64,000 nt of DNA from Arthrobacter sp. P2b (GTDB lineage: Bacteria > Actinomycetota > Actinomycetes > Actinomycetales > Micrococcaceae), in NCBI RefSeq assembly GCF_900168295.1, contig NZ_FVZL01000002.1, forward strand, positions 516,727 to 580,726, given 5' to 3'. The notes under the pieces were generated by a model. The model searched no databases. It saw only the letters and a program-made list of their open reading frames with translations, and had not been told where the DNA came from. Each line of letters starts with the position of its first letter. Within the stretch, counting starts at the first letter, position 1. Shown here piece after piece: positions 17,728 through 28,369 of this stretch. The translations under genes were made by a program, and so were the position numbers.

Positions 17728-19008
17728 CTAGGCGGACTTCCGCCGCTTGGCGGCGTGCGGGATCATGGTGGGCTCGGCGCCCTTCAGGACGACATCCTCG
17801 GTGATGACCACACTCGCCACGTCCTCGCGGCTGGGGAGATCGAACATCACGGGAAGGAGCACTTCCTCCATGATGGCCCGCAGCCCGCGAGCACCGGTGC
17901 CCCGCTCCAGGGCCTGCTCGGCGATGGCATCCAGTGCCGTGTCATCGAAGACCAGTTCCACACCGTCGATCTGGAACATCTTCTGGTACTGCTTGACCAA
18001 GGCATTCTTGGGTGTGGACAGGATCTGGATCAGGGCGTCCCGGTCCAGGTTGGAGACCGTGGTAATGACGGGGAGCCGGCCGATGAATTCGGGGATCAGG
18101 CCAAACTTGAGCAGGTCCTCCGGCATCACTTCGCCGTAGGAATCGACCTTTTTGCTGGCCTCGTTGAGCGGTGCACCAAAACCTATCCCCTTGCGGCCGG
18201 AACGCGATCCGATGATCTCCTCCAGGCCGGCGAAGGCGCCTGCGACGATGAAGAGGACGTTGGTGGTGTCGATCTGGATGAATTCCTGGTGCGGGTGCTT
18301 CCGGCCGCCCTGCGGCGGTACCGAGGCAACGGTGCCCTCCAGTATTTTCAGCAGCGCCTGCTGGACACCCTCGCCGGAGACGTCACGGGTGATGGAGGGG
18401 TTTTCGCTCTTGCGGGAGATCTTGTCGATCTCGTCGATGTAGATGATGCCCTGTTCGGCCTTTTTGACGTCGTAGTCGGCCGCCTGGATGAGCTTGAGGA
18501 GGATGTTCTCCACGTCCTCTCCGACGTAGCCCGCCTCGGTGAGTGCCGTTGCATCCGCGACGGCGAAGGGTACATTCAGGCGGCGGGCGAGGGTTTGGGC
18601 CAGGTAGGTCTTGCCGCAACCGGTGGGACCGATCAGCAGGATGTTCGACTTGGCGATTTCGACGTCGTCATGGTGCCCGCCGTCGGCGAGGCTGCCGGAC
18701 TTGGGGGCGTGGCCGGCCTGGATGCGCTTGTAGTGGTTGTAGACGGCGACGGCGAGGGAACGCTTAGCAGGTTCCTGGCCGATGACGTATTCCTGCAGGA
18801 AATCGAAAATCTCGCGGGGCTTGGGCAGTTCAAAGCTCCCCAGGTCGGCGACTTCCGCGAGCTCCTCTTCGATGATTTCGTTGCAGAGCTCAATGCACTC
18901 ATCGCAGATATAGACCCCGGGCCCGGCAATGAGCTTGCGCACCTGCTTCTGGCTCTTTCCACAGAAAGAGCACTTCAGCAGATCCGTGCTCTCGCCAATC
19001 CGAGCCAT
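17728..19008 (-). CDS. clpX: ATP-dependent Clp protease ATP-binding subunit ClpX
   Basis: ClpX is the AAA+ unfoldase that feeds substrates to ClpP1P2. The 426 residues begin with the C4 zinc-binding domain (CSFCGKSQ and CDECIELC), followed by Walker A ([12 protein letters not shown]), Walker B ([10 protein letters not shown]), the pore loop region, and the GFGAPL loop that docks on ClpP. Sensor and arginine-finger regions are intact. It lies downstream of clpP1-clpP2 with a 176-base gap, so it may have its own promoter as in other actinobacteria. Confidence 0.97.
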   Translation of the reverse strand: MARIGESTDLLKCSFCGKSQKQVRKLIAGPGVYICDECIELCNEIIEEELAEVADLGSFELPKPREIFDFLQEYVIGQEPAKRSLAVAVYNHYKRIQAGHAPKSGSLADGGHHDDVEIAKSNILLIGPTGCGKTYLAQTLARRLNVPFAVADATALTEAGYVGEDVENILLKLIQAADYDVKKAEQGIIYIDEIDKISRKSENPSITRDVSGEGVQQALLKILEGTVASVPPQGGRKHPHQEFIQIDTTNVLFIVAGAFAGLEEIIGSRSGRKGIGFGAPLNEASKKVDSYGEVMPEDLLKFGLIPEFIGRLPVITTVSNLDRDALIQILSTPKNALVKQYQKMFQIDGVELVFDDTALDAIAEQALERGTGARGLRAIMEEVLLPVMFDLPSREDVASVVITEDVVLKGAEPTMIPHAAKRRKSA

Positions 19009-19184
19009 ATGTGAACCCCTTAGTATCCTGCTGCCTGGCAGCCTTGCACCGTTGCTGGAATCTATCCCGGACCGCGAGGGCCGGTTGTGACAACATCCAC
19101 TCTAGGTCACATTGGCTCCCAAGGGTGGAAGGAAAAGGCCGGTGGGGCCAAATGAACTGGCCCGCACCGGCGCTTTACGTACTG

Positions 19185-19844
19185 CTACCTCGTAATTGCC
19201 TGAGGTTTGATCTTGCGTGAATCGAGGACCTGGTCGATCAGCCCGTATGCCTGGGCTTCATCGGCGGTGAGGATCTTGTCACGCTCGATATCGTTGTTGA
19301 CCTGCTCCGACGTACGGCCCGAGTGGTGGGCCAGGGTGTCTTCAAGCCAGGACCGCATGCGCATGACCTCTGCCGCCTGGATCTCCAGGTCGGAGGCCTG
19401 TCCGCCCTGGCCGCCGGAGAGGGCCGGCTGGTGGATCAGGACACGGGCGTTGGGCAACGCCAGACGCTTGCCGGGGGTTCCGGCGGCGAGGAGGACGGCT
19501 GCCGCGCTTGCGGCCTGTCCCAAACAGACGGTCTGGATTTCCGGCCGGATGTACTGCATGGTGTCGTAAATGGCCGTCATGGCGGTGAAGGACCCGCCCG
19601 GGGAGTTGATGTAGAGGGTGATGTCGCGGTCCGGGTCGGTGGACTCGAGGACCAGCAACTGGGCCATGATGTCGTCAGCGGAAGCGTCATCCACCTGCAC
19701 ACCGAGGAAGATGATGCGGTCCTCGAAGAGCTTGGTGTAGGGGTCCTGGCGCTTGAAGCCGTACGGGGTGCGCTCCTCGAACTGCGGCAGGACATAGCGG
19801 CTGGACGGAAGATTACCGGCGGACCACCCGAAGTTGTAGTTCAT
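19185..19844 (-). CDS. clpP2: ATP-dependent Clp protease proteolytic subunit, ClpP2-type
   Basis: This 219-residue serine peptidase carries the oxyanion/serine region [14 protein letters not shown] and the histidine in [11 protein letters not shown], with an aspartate further on. The N-terminal extension [19 protein letters not shown] and the sequence '[20 protein letters not shown]' are typical of the actinobacterial ClpP2 paralog, which pairs with ClpP1 in a mixed tetradecamer and binds ClpX/ClpC. It starts 36 bases after clpP1 and is co-transcribed with it. Numbering of the two paralogs follows the mycobacterial gene order. Confidence 0.95.
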   Translation of the reverse strand: MNYNFGWSAGNLPSSRYVLPQFEERTPYGFKRQDPYTKLFEDRIIFLGVQVDDASADDIMAQLLVLESTDPDRDITLYINSPGGSFTAMTAIYDTMQYIRPEIQTVCLGQAASAAAVLLAAGTPGKRLALPNARVLIHQPALSGGQGGQASDLEIQAAEVMRMRSWLEDTLAHHSGRTSEQVNNDIERDKILTADEAQAYGLIDQVLDSRKIKPQAITR

Positions 19845-19880
19845 TTCATTGCTCCTGATCTGAGTGTTCTTGATGCCGGG

Positions 19881-20531
19881 TTAGTTCTGTGAGGCAGTCT
19901 CGCCGGAGGTGCCGTTGGCGGTGCCACCGCCGCCGGACACGGAACCTGCGTGCGCGGCAATCTTGTCAAAGAAGCCGTACTCCAGGGCCTCGGTGGCCGT
20001 GAACCACTTGTCGCGGTCGTTGTCCTTGAGGATGGTATCGACAGTCTGGCCGGTCTGCTCGGCGGTCAGCTCCGCCATGACCTTCTTCATGTGCAGGATG
20101 AGCTCTGCCTGGATCTTGATGTCCGAGGCGGTGCCGCCGATGCCGCCGGAAGGCTGGTGCATCAGGACGCGGGCGTTGGGGGTGGCGTACCGCTTGCCCT
20201 TGGTGCCGGAGGACAGCAGGAACTGTCCCATGGACGCGGCCAGGCCGGTTGCCACGGTGACGACGTCGTTGGGGATGAACTGCATGGTGTCGTAGATGGC
20301 CATGCCGGCCGTGACAGAGCCGCCCGGAGAGTTGATGTAGAGGTAGATGTCCTTGTCCGGGTTCTCGGCGGACAGGAGGAGCAGCTGAGAGCAGATGGCG
20401 TTCGCATTGTCGTCCCGCACCTCCGAACCCAGCCAGATGATCCGCTCCTTCAGCAGGCGGTTGTAAATGTAGTTGTCCTGGGCTGCAGGATCGACGGTCG
20501 CCATCCGGGGGGCCTCTGGGTGCTGTGACAT
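19881..20531 (-). CDS. clpP1: ATP-dependent Clp protease proteolytic subunit, ClpP1-type
   Basis: This 216-residue ClpP has the catalytic serine in [14 protein letters not shown] and the histidine in [13 protein letters not shown], and ends in a short Gly/Ser/Asn-rich tail after VSGGGG. It is the first gene of the clpP1-clpP2 pair. The proteins are expected to form a hetero-tetradecamer essential for degrading ClpX and ClpC substrates. The ATG at 20531 lies just after a GAGAGGTAAG ribosome-binding region. tig lies upstream on the same strand but is separated by a hairpin at 20684-20719, so clpP1 probably has its own promoter in the 150 bases ahead of it. Confidence 0.95.
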   Translation of the reverse strand: MSQHPEAPRMATVDPAAQDNYIYNRLLKERIIWLGSEVRDDNANAICSQLLLLSAENPDKDIYLYINSPGGSVTAGMAIYDTMQFIPNDVVTVATGLAASMGQFLLSSGTKGKRYATPNARVLMHQPSGGIGGTASDIKIQAELILHMKKVMAELTAEQTGQTVDTILKDNDRDKWFTATEALEYGFFDKIAAHAGSVSGGGGTANGTSGETASQN

Positions 20532-20683
20532 GTTTACTTACCTCTCGCTGGTGACGGTGACATCACTGAAAATCACTACTTGGACACTAACCGGTTTCAC
20601 CGACATTTTGTTCGTGCCCCGAGGGCTGTTCGCTGACGGCGCACGATCGGCGGACCAGACGCGCCGGAGCCCTGCCGGAACGC

Positions 20684-20719
20684 GAACGGCCCCCGGATCT
20701 CGCGATCCGGGGGCCGTTC
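20684..20719 (-). terminator. Hairpin terminating tig
   Basis: A perfect 16-bp stem (GAACGGCCCCCGGATC and complement, loop TCGC) lies 15 bases past the tig stop. There is no U-tract. It separates tig from clpP1-clpP2. Confidence 0.75.
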
Positions 20720-20733
20720 CATGCGTCGTGGGA

Positions 20734-22134
20734 CTAGGCCTTTGCCTCGGCCTTGTCGTCCTCGGCAGCGGTGCCGGTGGCTTCGGCGTCGACGGCTTCG
20801 GTGTCGGCTGCCTCGGCTTCTGCAGCCGGAGCTTCTTCTTCGCCGCCGGGGCGCACGAAGTCGCTCAGGTCAACAGCGTTGCCCTCGGTGTCGGTCACGG
20901 TGGCCTGGCCCAGGACGACGGCCAGCGCCTTGCGGCGGCGGACCTCGGAAACCATCATGGGGACCTGGCCGCTCTGATCGATGATCTGGGCGAACTGGTT
21001 CGGGTCCATGCCGTACTGGCTGGCGGTGGTGACGATGTAGTCGATCAGCTCGTTCTGGCTGACGTTGACTTCTTCCTTCTCAGCGATGGCGTCGAGGATG
21101 ATCTCGTTCTGGAAGGCGCGGGCGGTGTTGGCGCGGACCTCTTCACGGTGCTCCTCGGTGTCGTGCTCGCCCTCACCGTGGCCGTTGCCCTCCTTGAAGT
21201 GGGCTTCGAGCTGCTCTTCGACCACCGAGTCCGGAACAGGAACCTCGACGAGCTCAACGAGCTTGTCCAGGACCTTGTCGCGGGCCTCGACGCCCTGCTC
21301 GACAACCTTTGAATCGGCAGCCTGCTTGGCAAGGTCTTCGCGGAGTTCGGCGAGGGTGTCGAACTCGGAAGCCAGCTGGGCGAAGTCGTCGTTCGCTTCG
21401 GGCAGCTCGCGCTCCTTGACGGCCTTGACAACGACCTTGACCTGGGCCTCTTCGCCGGCGTGGTCGCCGCCCACCAGGGTGGTGTTGAAGATGGCGTCCT
21501 CGTCGGTGCTGAGGCCGGTCACGGCTTCGTCGAGGCCTTCGAGCATGGTGCCGGAGCCAACCTGGTAGGACAGGCCGGCAGCGGAGTCCACGTCCTCGCC
21601 GTCGATGGTGGCGGTGATGTCGATGGTGAGGAAGTCACCGTCGGCTGCGGGACGGTCGACGGACTTCAGCGTGCCGAAGCGGCCCCGCAGTTCGTCCAGG
21701 GCCTTGTCCACGTCTTCGTCGGACGACTGTGCGGCTGCAACCTCAACCTTGATGCCGGCGTAGTCCGGCAGTTCGATTTCGGGGCGGACGTCAACCTCGG
21801 CGGCGAACTTCAGGCCGCCGTCCGTGGCGGAGGGGTCCGGAACCTCGGTGATTTCAACCTCGGGACGGCTCAGGGGGCGGATGCCGGATTCCTGCACGGC
21901 AGCCTGGTACCAGCCGTTGAGGCCGTCGTTGATGGCCGTCTCCAGGACGTAGCCGCGGCCGACGCGCTGGTCGATGAGCTTTGCGGGCACCTTGCCCTTA
22001 CGGAACCCAGGAACCTGGATCTGCGAAGCAACAGTCTTGTAAGCCGAGTCGATGCTGGGCTTCAGTTCCTCAAAGGGAACCTCAACGTTGAGCTTGACCC
22101 GCGTGGGGGTGAGGTTCTCGACAGCGCTCTTCAC
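20734..22134 (-). CDS. tig: Trigger factor
   Basis: Trigger factor is the ribosome-bound chaperone and peptidyl-prolyl isomerase that meets nascent chains at the exit tunnel. The 466 residues show the N-terminal ribosome-docking domain with the signature [12 protein letters not shown], an FKBP-type PPIase domain (~160-245) and the helical C-domain. An Ala/Glu/Asp-rich acidic tail of about 45 residues follows, typical of high-GC actinobacteria. The start is GTG at 22134. Its position upstream of clpP1P2-clpX is the widespread tig-clpP-clpX neighbourhood linking folding and degradation. Confidence 0.97.
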   Translation of the reverse strand: MKSAVENLTPTRVKLNVEVPFEELKPSIDSAYKTVASQIQVPGFRKGKVPAKLIDQRVGRGYVLETAINDGLNGWYQAAVQESGIRPLSRPEVEITEVPDPSATDGGLKFAAEVDVRPEIELPDYAGIKVEVAAAQSSDEDVDKALDELRGRFGTLKSVDRPAADGDFLTIDITATIDGEDVDSAAGLSYQVGSGTMLEGLDEAVTGLSTDEDAIFNTTLVGGDHAGEEAQVKVVVKAVKERELPEANDDFAQLASEFDTLAELREDLAKQAADSKVVEQGVEARDKVLDKLVELVEVPVPDSVVEEQLEAHFKEGNGHGEGEHDTEEHREEVRANTARAFQNEIILDAIAEKEEVNVSQNELIDYIVTTASQYGMDPNQFAQIIDQSGQVPMMVSEVRRRKALAVVLGQATVTDTEGNAVDLSDFVRPGGEEEAPAAEAEAADTEAVDAEATGTAAEDDKAEAKA

Positions 22135-22215
22135 GGTCTAAGTACTCCTGGGTTTGTGGGATGGGTTTCTGCAAACGCAATGTTTTGTCCAGGCCGAGTG
22201 GTCCGGGCCGCAGAG

Positions 22216-22290
22216 TCGGGGTGACAGGATTTGAACCTGCGACTTCCTGCTCCCAAAGCAGGCGCTCTAGCCAAGCTGAGCTACACCCCG
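22216..22290 (-). tRNA. tRNA-Pro (anticodon TGG)
   Basis: A complete cloverleaf reads on the minus strand. The acceptor stem is CGGGGTG/CACCCCG, the anticodon stem CCTGC/GCAGG carries the loop TTTGGGA (anticodon TGG), and the T-arm is GCAGG-TTCAAAT-CCTGT, followed by discriminator A. It decodes CCA and, by wobble, CCG. CCA is not encoded. Confidence 0.97.
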
Positions 22291-22431
22291 TTAGTGCACA
22301 GGCAAGTCTACGGTGATACGCGCCGTCTTTGCACATTTGACACGTAGCCCCTGGATTAGGTTTAGTTGTATCCGGCTTGAACAGCCAGCCCGAAGTTTCC
22401 AGCTGCTAATGTTGCAGATGGATCTTCCTTC

Positions 22432-22502
22432 GGGGACGTAGCTTAATGGTAAAGCCTCAGTCTTCCAAACTGATTACGCGGGTTCGATTCCCGTCGTCCC
22501 CT
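22432..22502 (+). tRNA. tRNA-Gly (anticodon TCC)
   Basis: The acceptor stem GGGGACG/CGTCCCC, the D-arm GCTT/AAGC, the anticodon stem TCAGT/ACTGA with loop CTTCCAA (anticodon TCC), and the T-arm GCGGG-TTCGATT-CCCGT make a complete tRNA-Gly. It is divergent from tRNA-Pro and followed at once by an intrinsic terminator. Confidence 0.97.
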
Positions 22503-22516
22503 CTGCGGAACAAACG

Positions 22517-22546
22517 AAAAAGGCCCCTCACCGAGGGGCCTTTTTT
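22517..22546. terminator. Intrinsic terminator of tRNA-Gly
   Basis: A 13-bp stem (AAAAAGGCCCCTC/GAGGGGCCTTTTT) with loop ACC carries a run of six T on the plus side and A's on the other, so it works on the plus strand for tRNA-Gly and possibly also on the minus strand. It is about 55 bases from the end of the convergent glycosylase gene. Confidence 0.9.
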
Positions 22547-22600
22547 GTGTTTGGGGCCGTTTTCGTGTTTCAGGCCTTCTTCGTGTTTCAGGAAAGATAT

Positions 22601-23560
22601 TCAGGCTGACTGCTGGCAGTTCGGGCACCAGTACAGCTTTCGGGCAACCAACTCGGCGATCAGCACGGTGGTGCGGCAGACCCTGCACGGCAGTCCGTTG
22701 CGCTTGTAGACGAAGTGCGCGTCCTCCCGGGCAGGGAACGTATGGGTCTTCACGACGGCGGCCGGCTTCCCTGTGCCCGCTTTCTGATTGCCTGCTTTCC
22801 CGTTGCCTGTCCAGTACTTGGGCGGGGTGGTGATGATCCGGCCGTCGGCCACGCCGTCGTTCATGAGGGATACAACGTCGCGCCACAGTTTCCGGGCAGT
22901 GGCATCCGGCACGGCAGCCCCCGGCAGCCAGGGGTCCAGGCGCAGGCGGAAGAGGACCTCGGCGCGGTACACGTTGCCCACGCCGGCGATGATCTTCTGG
23001 TCCATCAGCAGCGCGGCCACGGGCGTTTTCCGGGCCTGCAGGTTGGCGGCAAACCTGCCGGCATCGCCCCGAAGGTTACGCAATGGGTCAGGGCCCAGCC
23101 GGGCGAGCACTGCGTCAGCTTCGGCGGCGGTGATGGTTTCGCAGGTTGTTGCACCGCGCAGGTCGGCCCAGCCGTGGGCTGACGCAAGCCTTACCCGGAC
23201 CGCCCCCACCGGGGCCGGCGGCCCTTCATAGGGGGCACCGGCGTCGTCCTCCCCGTCGGCGAAGGCTTCCTGCTCGCCTACCCGGCGGGGCGCACCAATG
23301 CTGGAAGACCCCGTGAAGGTGCTGTCGCCGCCGAAGCTCCAGGCACCGTAAAGGCCCAAGTGGACGTGCAGCACCAACGCGTTGTCGAAGTGCAGGAAAA
23401 GGTGCTTCCCGTGGGCTTCGGCGGCGAGCAGCGTATGGCCGTCGAGCAGCGCCGCTCCCCCGCTGAACCTGCCCTGGGGGCTGGTCACGGCGAGGCTTTC
23501 CCCGGTGAAAACGTCCCCGAACTGGCGCGCCAGGCGCCGGACCGAATGCCCTTCCGGCAC
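22601..23560 (-). CDS. Fpg/Nei-family DNA glycosylase (Nei2-like endonuclease VIII)
   Basis: This 319-residue base-excision repair glycosylase/AP lyase starts GTG-CCG-GAA, giving the catalytic PEGHSVRRLAR N-terminus with Pro1 and Glu2 of the mature enzyme. A helix-two-turn-helix domain (KIIAGVGNVYRAEVLFR) follows, then a C-terminal zinc finger (CRVCRTT... CPNC). 'PEGHSV' rather than 'PELPEV' places it in the Nei/EndoVIII branch, acting on oxidised pyrimidines. Its GTG start overlaps the rpiB stop (TAGTG), so the two genes are translationally coupled. A Gly/Asn/Lys-rich repeat-like segment near residue 250 is an insertion relative to the core fold. Confidence 0.93.
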   Translation of the reverse strand: MPEGHSVRRLARQFGDVFTGESLAVTSPQGRFSGGAALLDGHTLLAAEAHGKHLFLHFDNALVLHVHLGLYGAWSFGGDSTFTGSSSIGAPRRVGEQEAFADGEDDAGAPYEGPPAPVGAVRVRLASAHGWADLRGATTCETITAAEADAVLARLGPDPLRNLRGDAGRFAANLQARKTPVAALLMDQKIIAGVGNVYRAEVLFRLRLDPWLPGAAVPDATARKLWRDVVSLMNDGVADGRIITTPPKYWTGNGKAGNQKAGTGKPAAVVKTHTFPAREDAHFVYKRNGLPCRVCRTTVLIAELVARKLYWCPNCQQSA

Positions 23561-24054
23561 TACTCGACAACCTCGCCGGTGGCCTCGTAGGCGGCGATCT
23601 TGCCAATCCTGCGGACGTGCCGCTCGTCGTTGCTGAATGGCTCGGCCAGGAAGGCTTCGATAAGTTCCGTTGCTTCCTCCACCGTGTGCTGCCGGCCGCC
23701 CACGGCCACCACGTTCGCGTCGTTGTGCTCACGGGCGAGGGTAGCCGTGGAGTGGTTCCAGGCGAGGGCTGCCCTGACGCCCTTGACCTTGTTCGCCGCG
23801 ATCTGCTCACCGTTGCCTGATCCGCCCAACACGATGCCCAGCGCGTGGACACCCGCCTGCTGGTCAGCCACTACAGCCAGGGCGGCGTTGATGCAGAAGG
23901 ACGGGTAGTCGTCCTGGGCGTCGTAGACCTTGGGTCCGTGGTCCACCACTTCGTATCCCTTGGCCGTCAGGTGGGACACGAGGTGGGCGCTGAGCTCCAT
24001 GCCTGCGTGGTCGGTGGCGATGTGGACCCGCGGGAAGGCAGGGGAAGAGGTCAC
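23560..24054 (-). CDS. rpiB: Ribose-5-phosphate isomerase B (RpiB/LacAB family)
   Basis: RpiB interconverts ribose 5-phosphate and ribulose 5-phosphate in the pentose phosphate pathway. The 164 residues show the N-terminal substrate loop ATDHAGMELSAHL, the glycine-rich GIVLGGSGNGEQIAANK, and REHNDANVVAVGGRQ for phosphate binding. In the mycobacterial-type enzymes a glutamate, not cysteine, is the general base; here 'GSGNGEQ' fits that branch. It starts with GTG at 24054 and overlaps the glycosylase start by one base. The rest of the pentose phosphate pathway present here is gnd, 35 kb away. Confidence 0.94.
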   Translation of the reverse strand: MTSSPAFPRVHIATDHAGMELSAHLVSHLTAKGYEVVDHGPKVYDAQDDYPSFCINAALAVVADQQAGVHALGIVLGGSGNGEQIAANKVKGVRAALAWNHSTATLAREHNDANVVAVGGRQHTVEEATELIEAFLAEPFSNDERHVRRIGKIAAYEATGEVVE

Positions 24055-24132
24055 GAGCAGAATCCGTTCAGTTGGCGGCGCTGGCAGCCGGCACGGAAGG
24101 CGCCGGCCCGTAGAACAACACGGACAAGAATA

Positions 24133-25152
24133 CTAGGACTCCGGCAGGCCTGCCGCAGGGGAGGGGCCGCCGCCCCGCCGTGCCCGGGCAGCCACCCGGG
24201 TGAGGACTTCGGCCAGGCGGGCGGCCGAGGCCTGGCTTCCGCCGCTCACCGCGAGCCGCTGTCCGTCCGTTTTGCTGACGACGACGGCGGGGCCGCTGCT
24301 GACGAGCATGGCGGCGGTTCCCCCGTGGTTCCGGTAGCCCCACCCGCCGTAGTCGGCAGCCCGGACATCCGCCGCGCTGGCGGCCGAGATGGAACCGGCG
24401 GGAATGTCCATGACCGGCACGACGCCGGCCAGCAGGACTTTCAGCCCGCCGCGGTCCGCCTTAACGCGGGCACACAGGAAGGCCGCCCCAAAGAAGGCCA
24501 GGACTATGAGCAGGACACCCAGCCACGGCACCACAATGGCGATCAGGGCGGCGGGGAACACGGAGGCGATGGCGATCATCACGAAGACCGAGCTCCTGGC
24601 ATGCACCCACAACCGGATGCTGTCCCGGGTCAGGTCCGGGTCAAGTTCTTTCGCGATGGCAAACTGCAGGGCCCGGTCGTCATTCGGCGACCACTGCTGG
24701 TCGGCCTTGAAGGCGAAGGCCACGATCACGCCAAGGGACACTGCGGCGCCGCTGCCGAGCGCAAGGACGGTGAGGTCAACCCGTGACTCGCGGGCATCGG
24801 CCACGCCGGCCTGGCCCACCAGCCCGGCAGCCAGGGCGGTGGTGATAAAGAGGGCCAGGAAAAGCCCGGCGCCCATCATGATGCGGCGCATCATGACCGG
24901 CCTGCCCACCGGAACCGCCTGGTACAGGCCCAGCCAGCCGAAAACCAGGATCATCAACGCGCCGCCGCCCACGAAGGCGCCGAACGGCGCGAAGGCGGCG
25001 CCGCCGTCATCCGTCCAGCGGATGGCGAGCGGCTCGGGGAGGTCCGGCCGCAGCAAAAACGCGCACACAACGAAACCGGCGGCCAGCATGACCGGAAACC
25101 CGACGGCAAAGCGCAAGGCCTTCGCATCCACCGAATCCAGATACTTTCCCAT
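24133..25152 (-). CDS. Uncharacterised multi-pass membrane protein (DUF1648-like)
   Basis: This 339-residue protein has about six hydrophobic segments (roughly residues 14-34, 55-78, 90-112, 130-150, 185-205 and 207-228) and a C-terminal soluble part of about 100 residues. The first loop with LPEPLAIRWTDDGGA resembles DUF1648, found in SdpI-like and peptidase-inhibitor-like membrane proteins, where a short 'lp.hw...G' segment recurs. The C-terminal region with ADYGGWGYRNHGG and SKTDGQRLAVSG resembles the hydrophobic-anchored PH-like tails of such proteins. No function can be assigned. It is divergent from pepN. Confidence 0.6.
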   Translation of the reverse strand: MGKYLDSVDAKALRFAVGFPVMLAAGFVVCAFLLRPDLPEPLAIRWTDDGGAAFAPFGAFVGGGALMILVFGWLGLYQAVPVGRPVMMRRIMMGAGLFLALFITTALAAGLVGQAGVADARESRVDLTVLALGSGAAVSLGVIVAFAFKADQQWSPNDDRALQFAIAKELDPDLTRDSIRLWVHARSSVFVMIAIASVFPAALIAIVVPWLGVLLIVLAFFGAAFLCARVKADRGGLKVLLAGVVPVMDIPAGSISAASAADVRAADYGGWGYRNHGGTAAMLVSSGPAVVVSKTDGQRLAVSGGSQASAARLAEVLTRVAARARRGGGPSPAAGLPES

Positions 25153-25309
25153 GACTTAACGCTACCCCTGGCGCCGGGACCGGGGCCCCTCCGCTCCGCC
25201 CGGCACAGCTGTGACCAGGGCAACTTGCCAAGGGGTCAGCCAATGCAAGAATGATCAGTGCCGGAGCTGGGTACCCCCAGCCGGCAACCGCAACTTTCTG
25301 GAGGTCCAT

Positions 25310-27871
25310 TTGCCAGGCATGAACCTGACGCGCGCTGAGGCCCGCGAACGCGCCGAACTGATCACCGTCGAGTCCTATGACGTCCAGCTGGACCTGACAA
25401 GGGGCGGGGAGGTTTTCGGGAGCACCACCACCGTAAAGTTCAGCGCGAAGCCTGGCTCCTCCACGTTCATCGACGCCGTGACCCGCACCGTGCACAGCGT
25501 GACACTCAACGGCCGCAGCCTCGACCCGGCCACGGTGGCGGACGGCGTGCGCATCCAGCTGCCCGGCCTGCAGGAAACCAACGAACTCACCGTTGTTGCC
25601 GATGCGCCGTACATGAATACCGGCGAGGGGCTGCACCGCTTCGTGGACCCGGTGGACAACGAGGTCTACCTGTACACGCAGTTCGAGGTTCCCGATGCAC
25701 GCCGGATGTTCGCCGTCTTTGAGCAGCCGGACCTGAAGGCGACGTTCGCGTTCACCGTGACGGCGCCGTCCCACTGGGACGTCATCTCCAACTCCTCCAC
25801 CCCCGAACCCGCCCAGGCCGCGCCGGGCGATGACGGCAGCGCCCGCTCCACATGGACCTTCCCTGCCACGCCGCGGCTGTCCTCCTACGTCACGGCGCTG
25901 ATTGCGGGCCCGTACCAGTCAGTGCGCAGCGAGGTGGCCAGTTCAGACGGGCGGGTTATCCCGCTGGGGGTCTTCGCACGGAAATCGCTGATGCAGTACC
26001 TGGATGCGGAGAACATTTTCGAACTGACCCGGCAGGGCTTCCGGTTCTTCGAGGCGCAGTTCGGCTGCCCCTACCCCTTTGAAAAGTACGATCAGCTGTT
26101 CGTTCCGGAGTTCAATGCCGGGGCGATGGAAAACGCCGGTGCGGTAACCATCCTGGAAGGCTATATTTTCCGCGGAAAGGTTACCGGCGCGCAGATTGAG
26201 CGCCGTGCCATCACCGTCCTGCACGAACTGGCGCACATGTGGTTCGGGGACCTGGTCACCATGCGCTGGTGGAACGACCTGTGGCTCAATGAATCGTTCG
26301 CGGAGTACATGTCCCACCTTGCGGCGGTGGAAGCCACCTCCTTCACCAGCGCGTGGACCACCTTCGCCTCCCTGGAAAAATCCTGGGCATACCGCCAGGA
26401 CCAGCTGCCCACCACCCACCCGATCTTCGCCGAGATCAACGACCTGCAGGACGTTGAGGTGAACTTCGACGGCATCACCTACGCCAAGGGGGCATCCGTC
26501 CTCCGCCAGCTGGTGGCGTGGGTAGGGCCGGAACAGTTCATGGCGGGCGTCCGTGAGTACTTCGCCAAGCACTCCTGGCAGAACACCGAACTGGGCGACC
26601 TCGTGGTGGAACTGGAGAAGGCCAGCGGGCGGGACCTGGATGACTGGGGACGGCAATGGCTTGAAACTGCGGGGGTGAACACCCTCGCACCCGAGCTGGA
26701 GGCTGATGCCGACGGTTTGCTGCGCTCCTTCACCATCGTCCAGTCCGCGGTGGAGGAATGGCCCACCATCCGCCCGCACAGGCTCGCCGTGGGGTTCTAC
26801 AACCTCAACGCTGCCGGAAAACTGGAGCGGGTGCACCGCGAGGAACTGGACGTCGACGGCGAACGCACCGACGTTCCCGCGCTGGTGGGCCTGCCCCAGC
26901 CTGACCTCATCCTGATCAATGACGACGACCTCGCTTTCGCCAAGGTCCGGCTGGACCCGAAGTCACTGGCAACGGCCACGGCACACCTCAAGGACTTCCA
27001 GGACAGCCTGCCGCGGACCCTCGTCTGGAATTCCGCCTGGGATGCAGCCCGTGACGGCGAGACCCCGGCCCGGAAATACGTGGAGCTCATCCTGTCCAAC
27101 GTGGCGGCAGAGACGGACTCCTCCGTGATCCTGGTACAGCTCCGCCAGCTCGCCACCACACTGTCCTTCTACGTGGCCGAAGAGCACCGCGAGGCTGCCA
27201 CAGCCGCCGCAGCGGACAGGCTCTGGGACCTCGCCTCCCAGGTTCCCGGCGGTTCCGACGCGCAGCTGCAGTTCGTGAAGTCCTTCGCCCTGCTTGCCGG
27301 CAGCGCGGCCCAGCTGGACAAGGTGGCAGGGCTGCTGGACGGATCGGCGGTCCTGGACGGACTGGCCGTTGACCAGGACCTGCGCTGGGAGCTCGTGGCT
27401 TCCCTCGTTGCCGGGGGCCGGATGGCACAGGACGGGATCGACGCCGAACTGGCGCGCGACAACACCTCCAGCGGCCAGAACGCGGCAGCTCTGGCCAAGG
27501 CCGCCATCCCCACCCCCGAGGCGAAGGCCGCGGCCTGGGACTCGATCGTGGTCAAGGGCGAACTGTCCAACGCGCTGCAGGGGTCGGCGGTGACCGGCTT
27601 CATGCGGGTCCTCGACCGGTCGCTGCTGGAACCCTACGCGGAGAAGTACTTCGAGGCGGTGCCGGGCATCGTCGAAAACCGCACGCACGCACTCGCCCAG
27701 CAGATCGTCGTCGGACTCTACCCCGCGCTGCTGACCACCCAGGCCACCGTTGACCGTACGGACGGCTTCCTGGCGGCCCTGCCGCCGGAGAGTGCCGCGC
27801 TGCGGCGCATGATGCTGGAAAACCGCGACGGCGTTGCCCGGGCACTGCGCGCACGGGCCGCAGATGTGTAG
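25310..27871 (+). CDS. pepN: Aminopeptidase N (M1 family)
   Basis: PepN is a cytosolic zinc metallopeptidase that removes N-terminal residues and finishes peptide breakdown. The 853-residue reading contains the exopeptidase motif GAMENAG at residues ~272-278, [13 protein letters not shown] with the downstream WLNESFAEY glutamate completing the zinc site, and an ERAP1-like C-terminal helical domain. I chose TTG at 25310 ([12 protein letters not shown]) because GGAGG lies five bases upstream and actinobacterial homologs begin MPGxNLTR. The ATG three codons later is the alternative, with a 14-base spacing. It is followed 24 bases later by the OsmC gene. Confidence 0.94.
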   Translation: MPGMNLTRAEARERAELITVESYDVQLDLTRGGEVFGSTTTVKFSAKPGSSTFIDAVTRTVHSVTLNGRSLDPATVADGVRIQLPGLQETNELTVVADAPYMNTGEGLHRFVDPVDNEVYLYTQFEVPDARRMFAVFEQPDLKATFAFTVTAPSHWDVISNSSTPEPAQAAPGDDGSARSTWTFPATPRLSSYVTALIAGPYQSVRSEVASSDGRVIPLGVFARKSLMQYLDAENIFELTRQGFRFFEAQFGCPYPFEKYDQLFVPEFNAGAMENAGAVTILEGYIFRGKVTGAQIERRAITVLHELAHMWFGDLVTMRWWNDLWLNESFAEYMSHLAAVEATSFTSAWTTFASLEKSWAYRQDQLPTTHPIFAEINDLQDVEVNFDGITYAKGASVLRQLVAWVGPEQFMAGVREYFAKHSWQNTELGDLVVELEKASGRDLDDWGRQWLETAGVNTLAPELEADADGLLRSFTIVQSAVEEWPTIRPHRLAVGFYNLNAAGKLERVHREELDVDGERTDVPALVGLPQPDLILINDDDLAFAKVRLDPKSLATATAHLKDFQDSLPRTLVWNSAWDAARDGETPARKYVELILSNVAAETDSSVILVQLRQLATTLSFYVAEEHREAATAAAADRLWDLASQVPGGSDAQLQFVKSFALLAGSAAQLDKVAGLLDGSAVLDGLAVDQDLRWELVASLVAGGRMAQDGIDAELARDNTSSGQNAAALAKAAIPTPEAKAAAWDSIVVKGELSNALQGSAVTGFMRVLDRSLLEPYAEKYFEAVPGIVENRTHALAQQIVVGLYPALLTTQATVDRTDGFLAALPPESAALRRMMLENRDGVARALRARAADV

Positions 27872-27895
27872 CAACGGGGATGGGAGGAGGAACGC

Positions 27896-28369
27896 ATGAG
27901 CCTGTCTGAGCACCGCTACGGCCTGGCCGTGGAGTGGACCGGCAACCAGGGTGACGGGACGTCGTCCTACCGCGGCTACTCCCGGGACCATGACGTGGTC
28001 ATTCCCGGGTTGCCGGTCCTGAAGGGATCGGCTGACCCCACCTTCCATGGCGACCGGGAGCGGTACAACCCCGAACAGCTGCTCCTGGCGGCCCTGGCGC
28101 AGTGCCACCTGCTCTCCTATCTGCACGTGGCCGTCAAGCATGGCGTGGTGGTGACCGCTTACCGGGACGAGGCCTCCGGCCTGATGCGGCTGAACCGGGA
28201 CGGCAGCGGACAGTTCGAGCGGGTGACGCTGCGTCCCCGTGTCACAGTCGCCGACGCCGGCCAGGTGGAGCTCGCCGGCCGGCTCCACCACGAGGCCAAC
28301 CAGGTGTGTTTCATTGCCCGCAGCGTGAACTTTCCCGTGGACCATGAACCGGAAACGGTGGTGGCTTAG
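27896..28369 (+). CDS. OsmC/Ohr-family peroxiredoxin-like protein
   Basis: This 157-residue OsmC-fold protein has both active cysteines: [14 protein letters not shown], equivalent to the peroxidatic cysteine helix, and [14 protein letters not shown] with the resolving cysteine. The sequence '[23 protein letters not shown]' is characteristic of the OsmC subgroup that reduces organic hydroperoxides in dimers. It sits behind pepN after a GGGAGGAGGA ribosome-binding site, probably in the same transcript. It is convergent with the epimerase gene, and the last four bases overlap that gene's stop codon region. Confidence 0.88.
   Translation: MSLSEHRYGLAVEWTGNQGDGTSSYRGYSRDHDVVIPGLPVLKGSADPTFHGDRERYNPEQLLLAALAQCHLLSYLHVAVKHGVVVTAYRDEASGLMRLNRDGSGQFERVTLRPRVTVADAGQVELAGRLHHEANQVCFIARSVNFPVDHEPETVVA

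Noticed and set aside
17719..19014. 431-codon open reading opposite clpX
   Set aside because: It exactly shadows clpX, a certain gene; no independent support.
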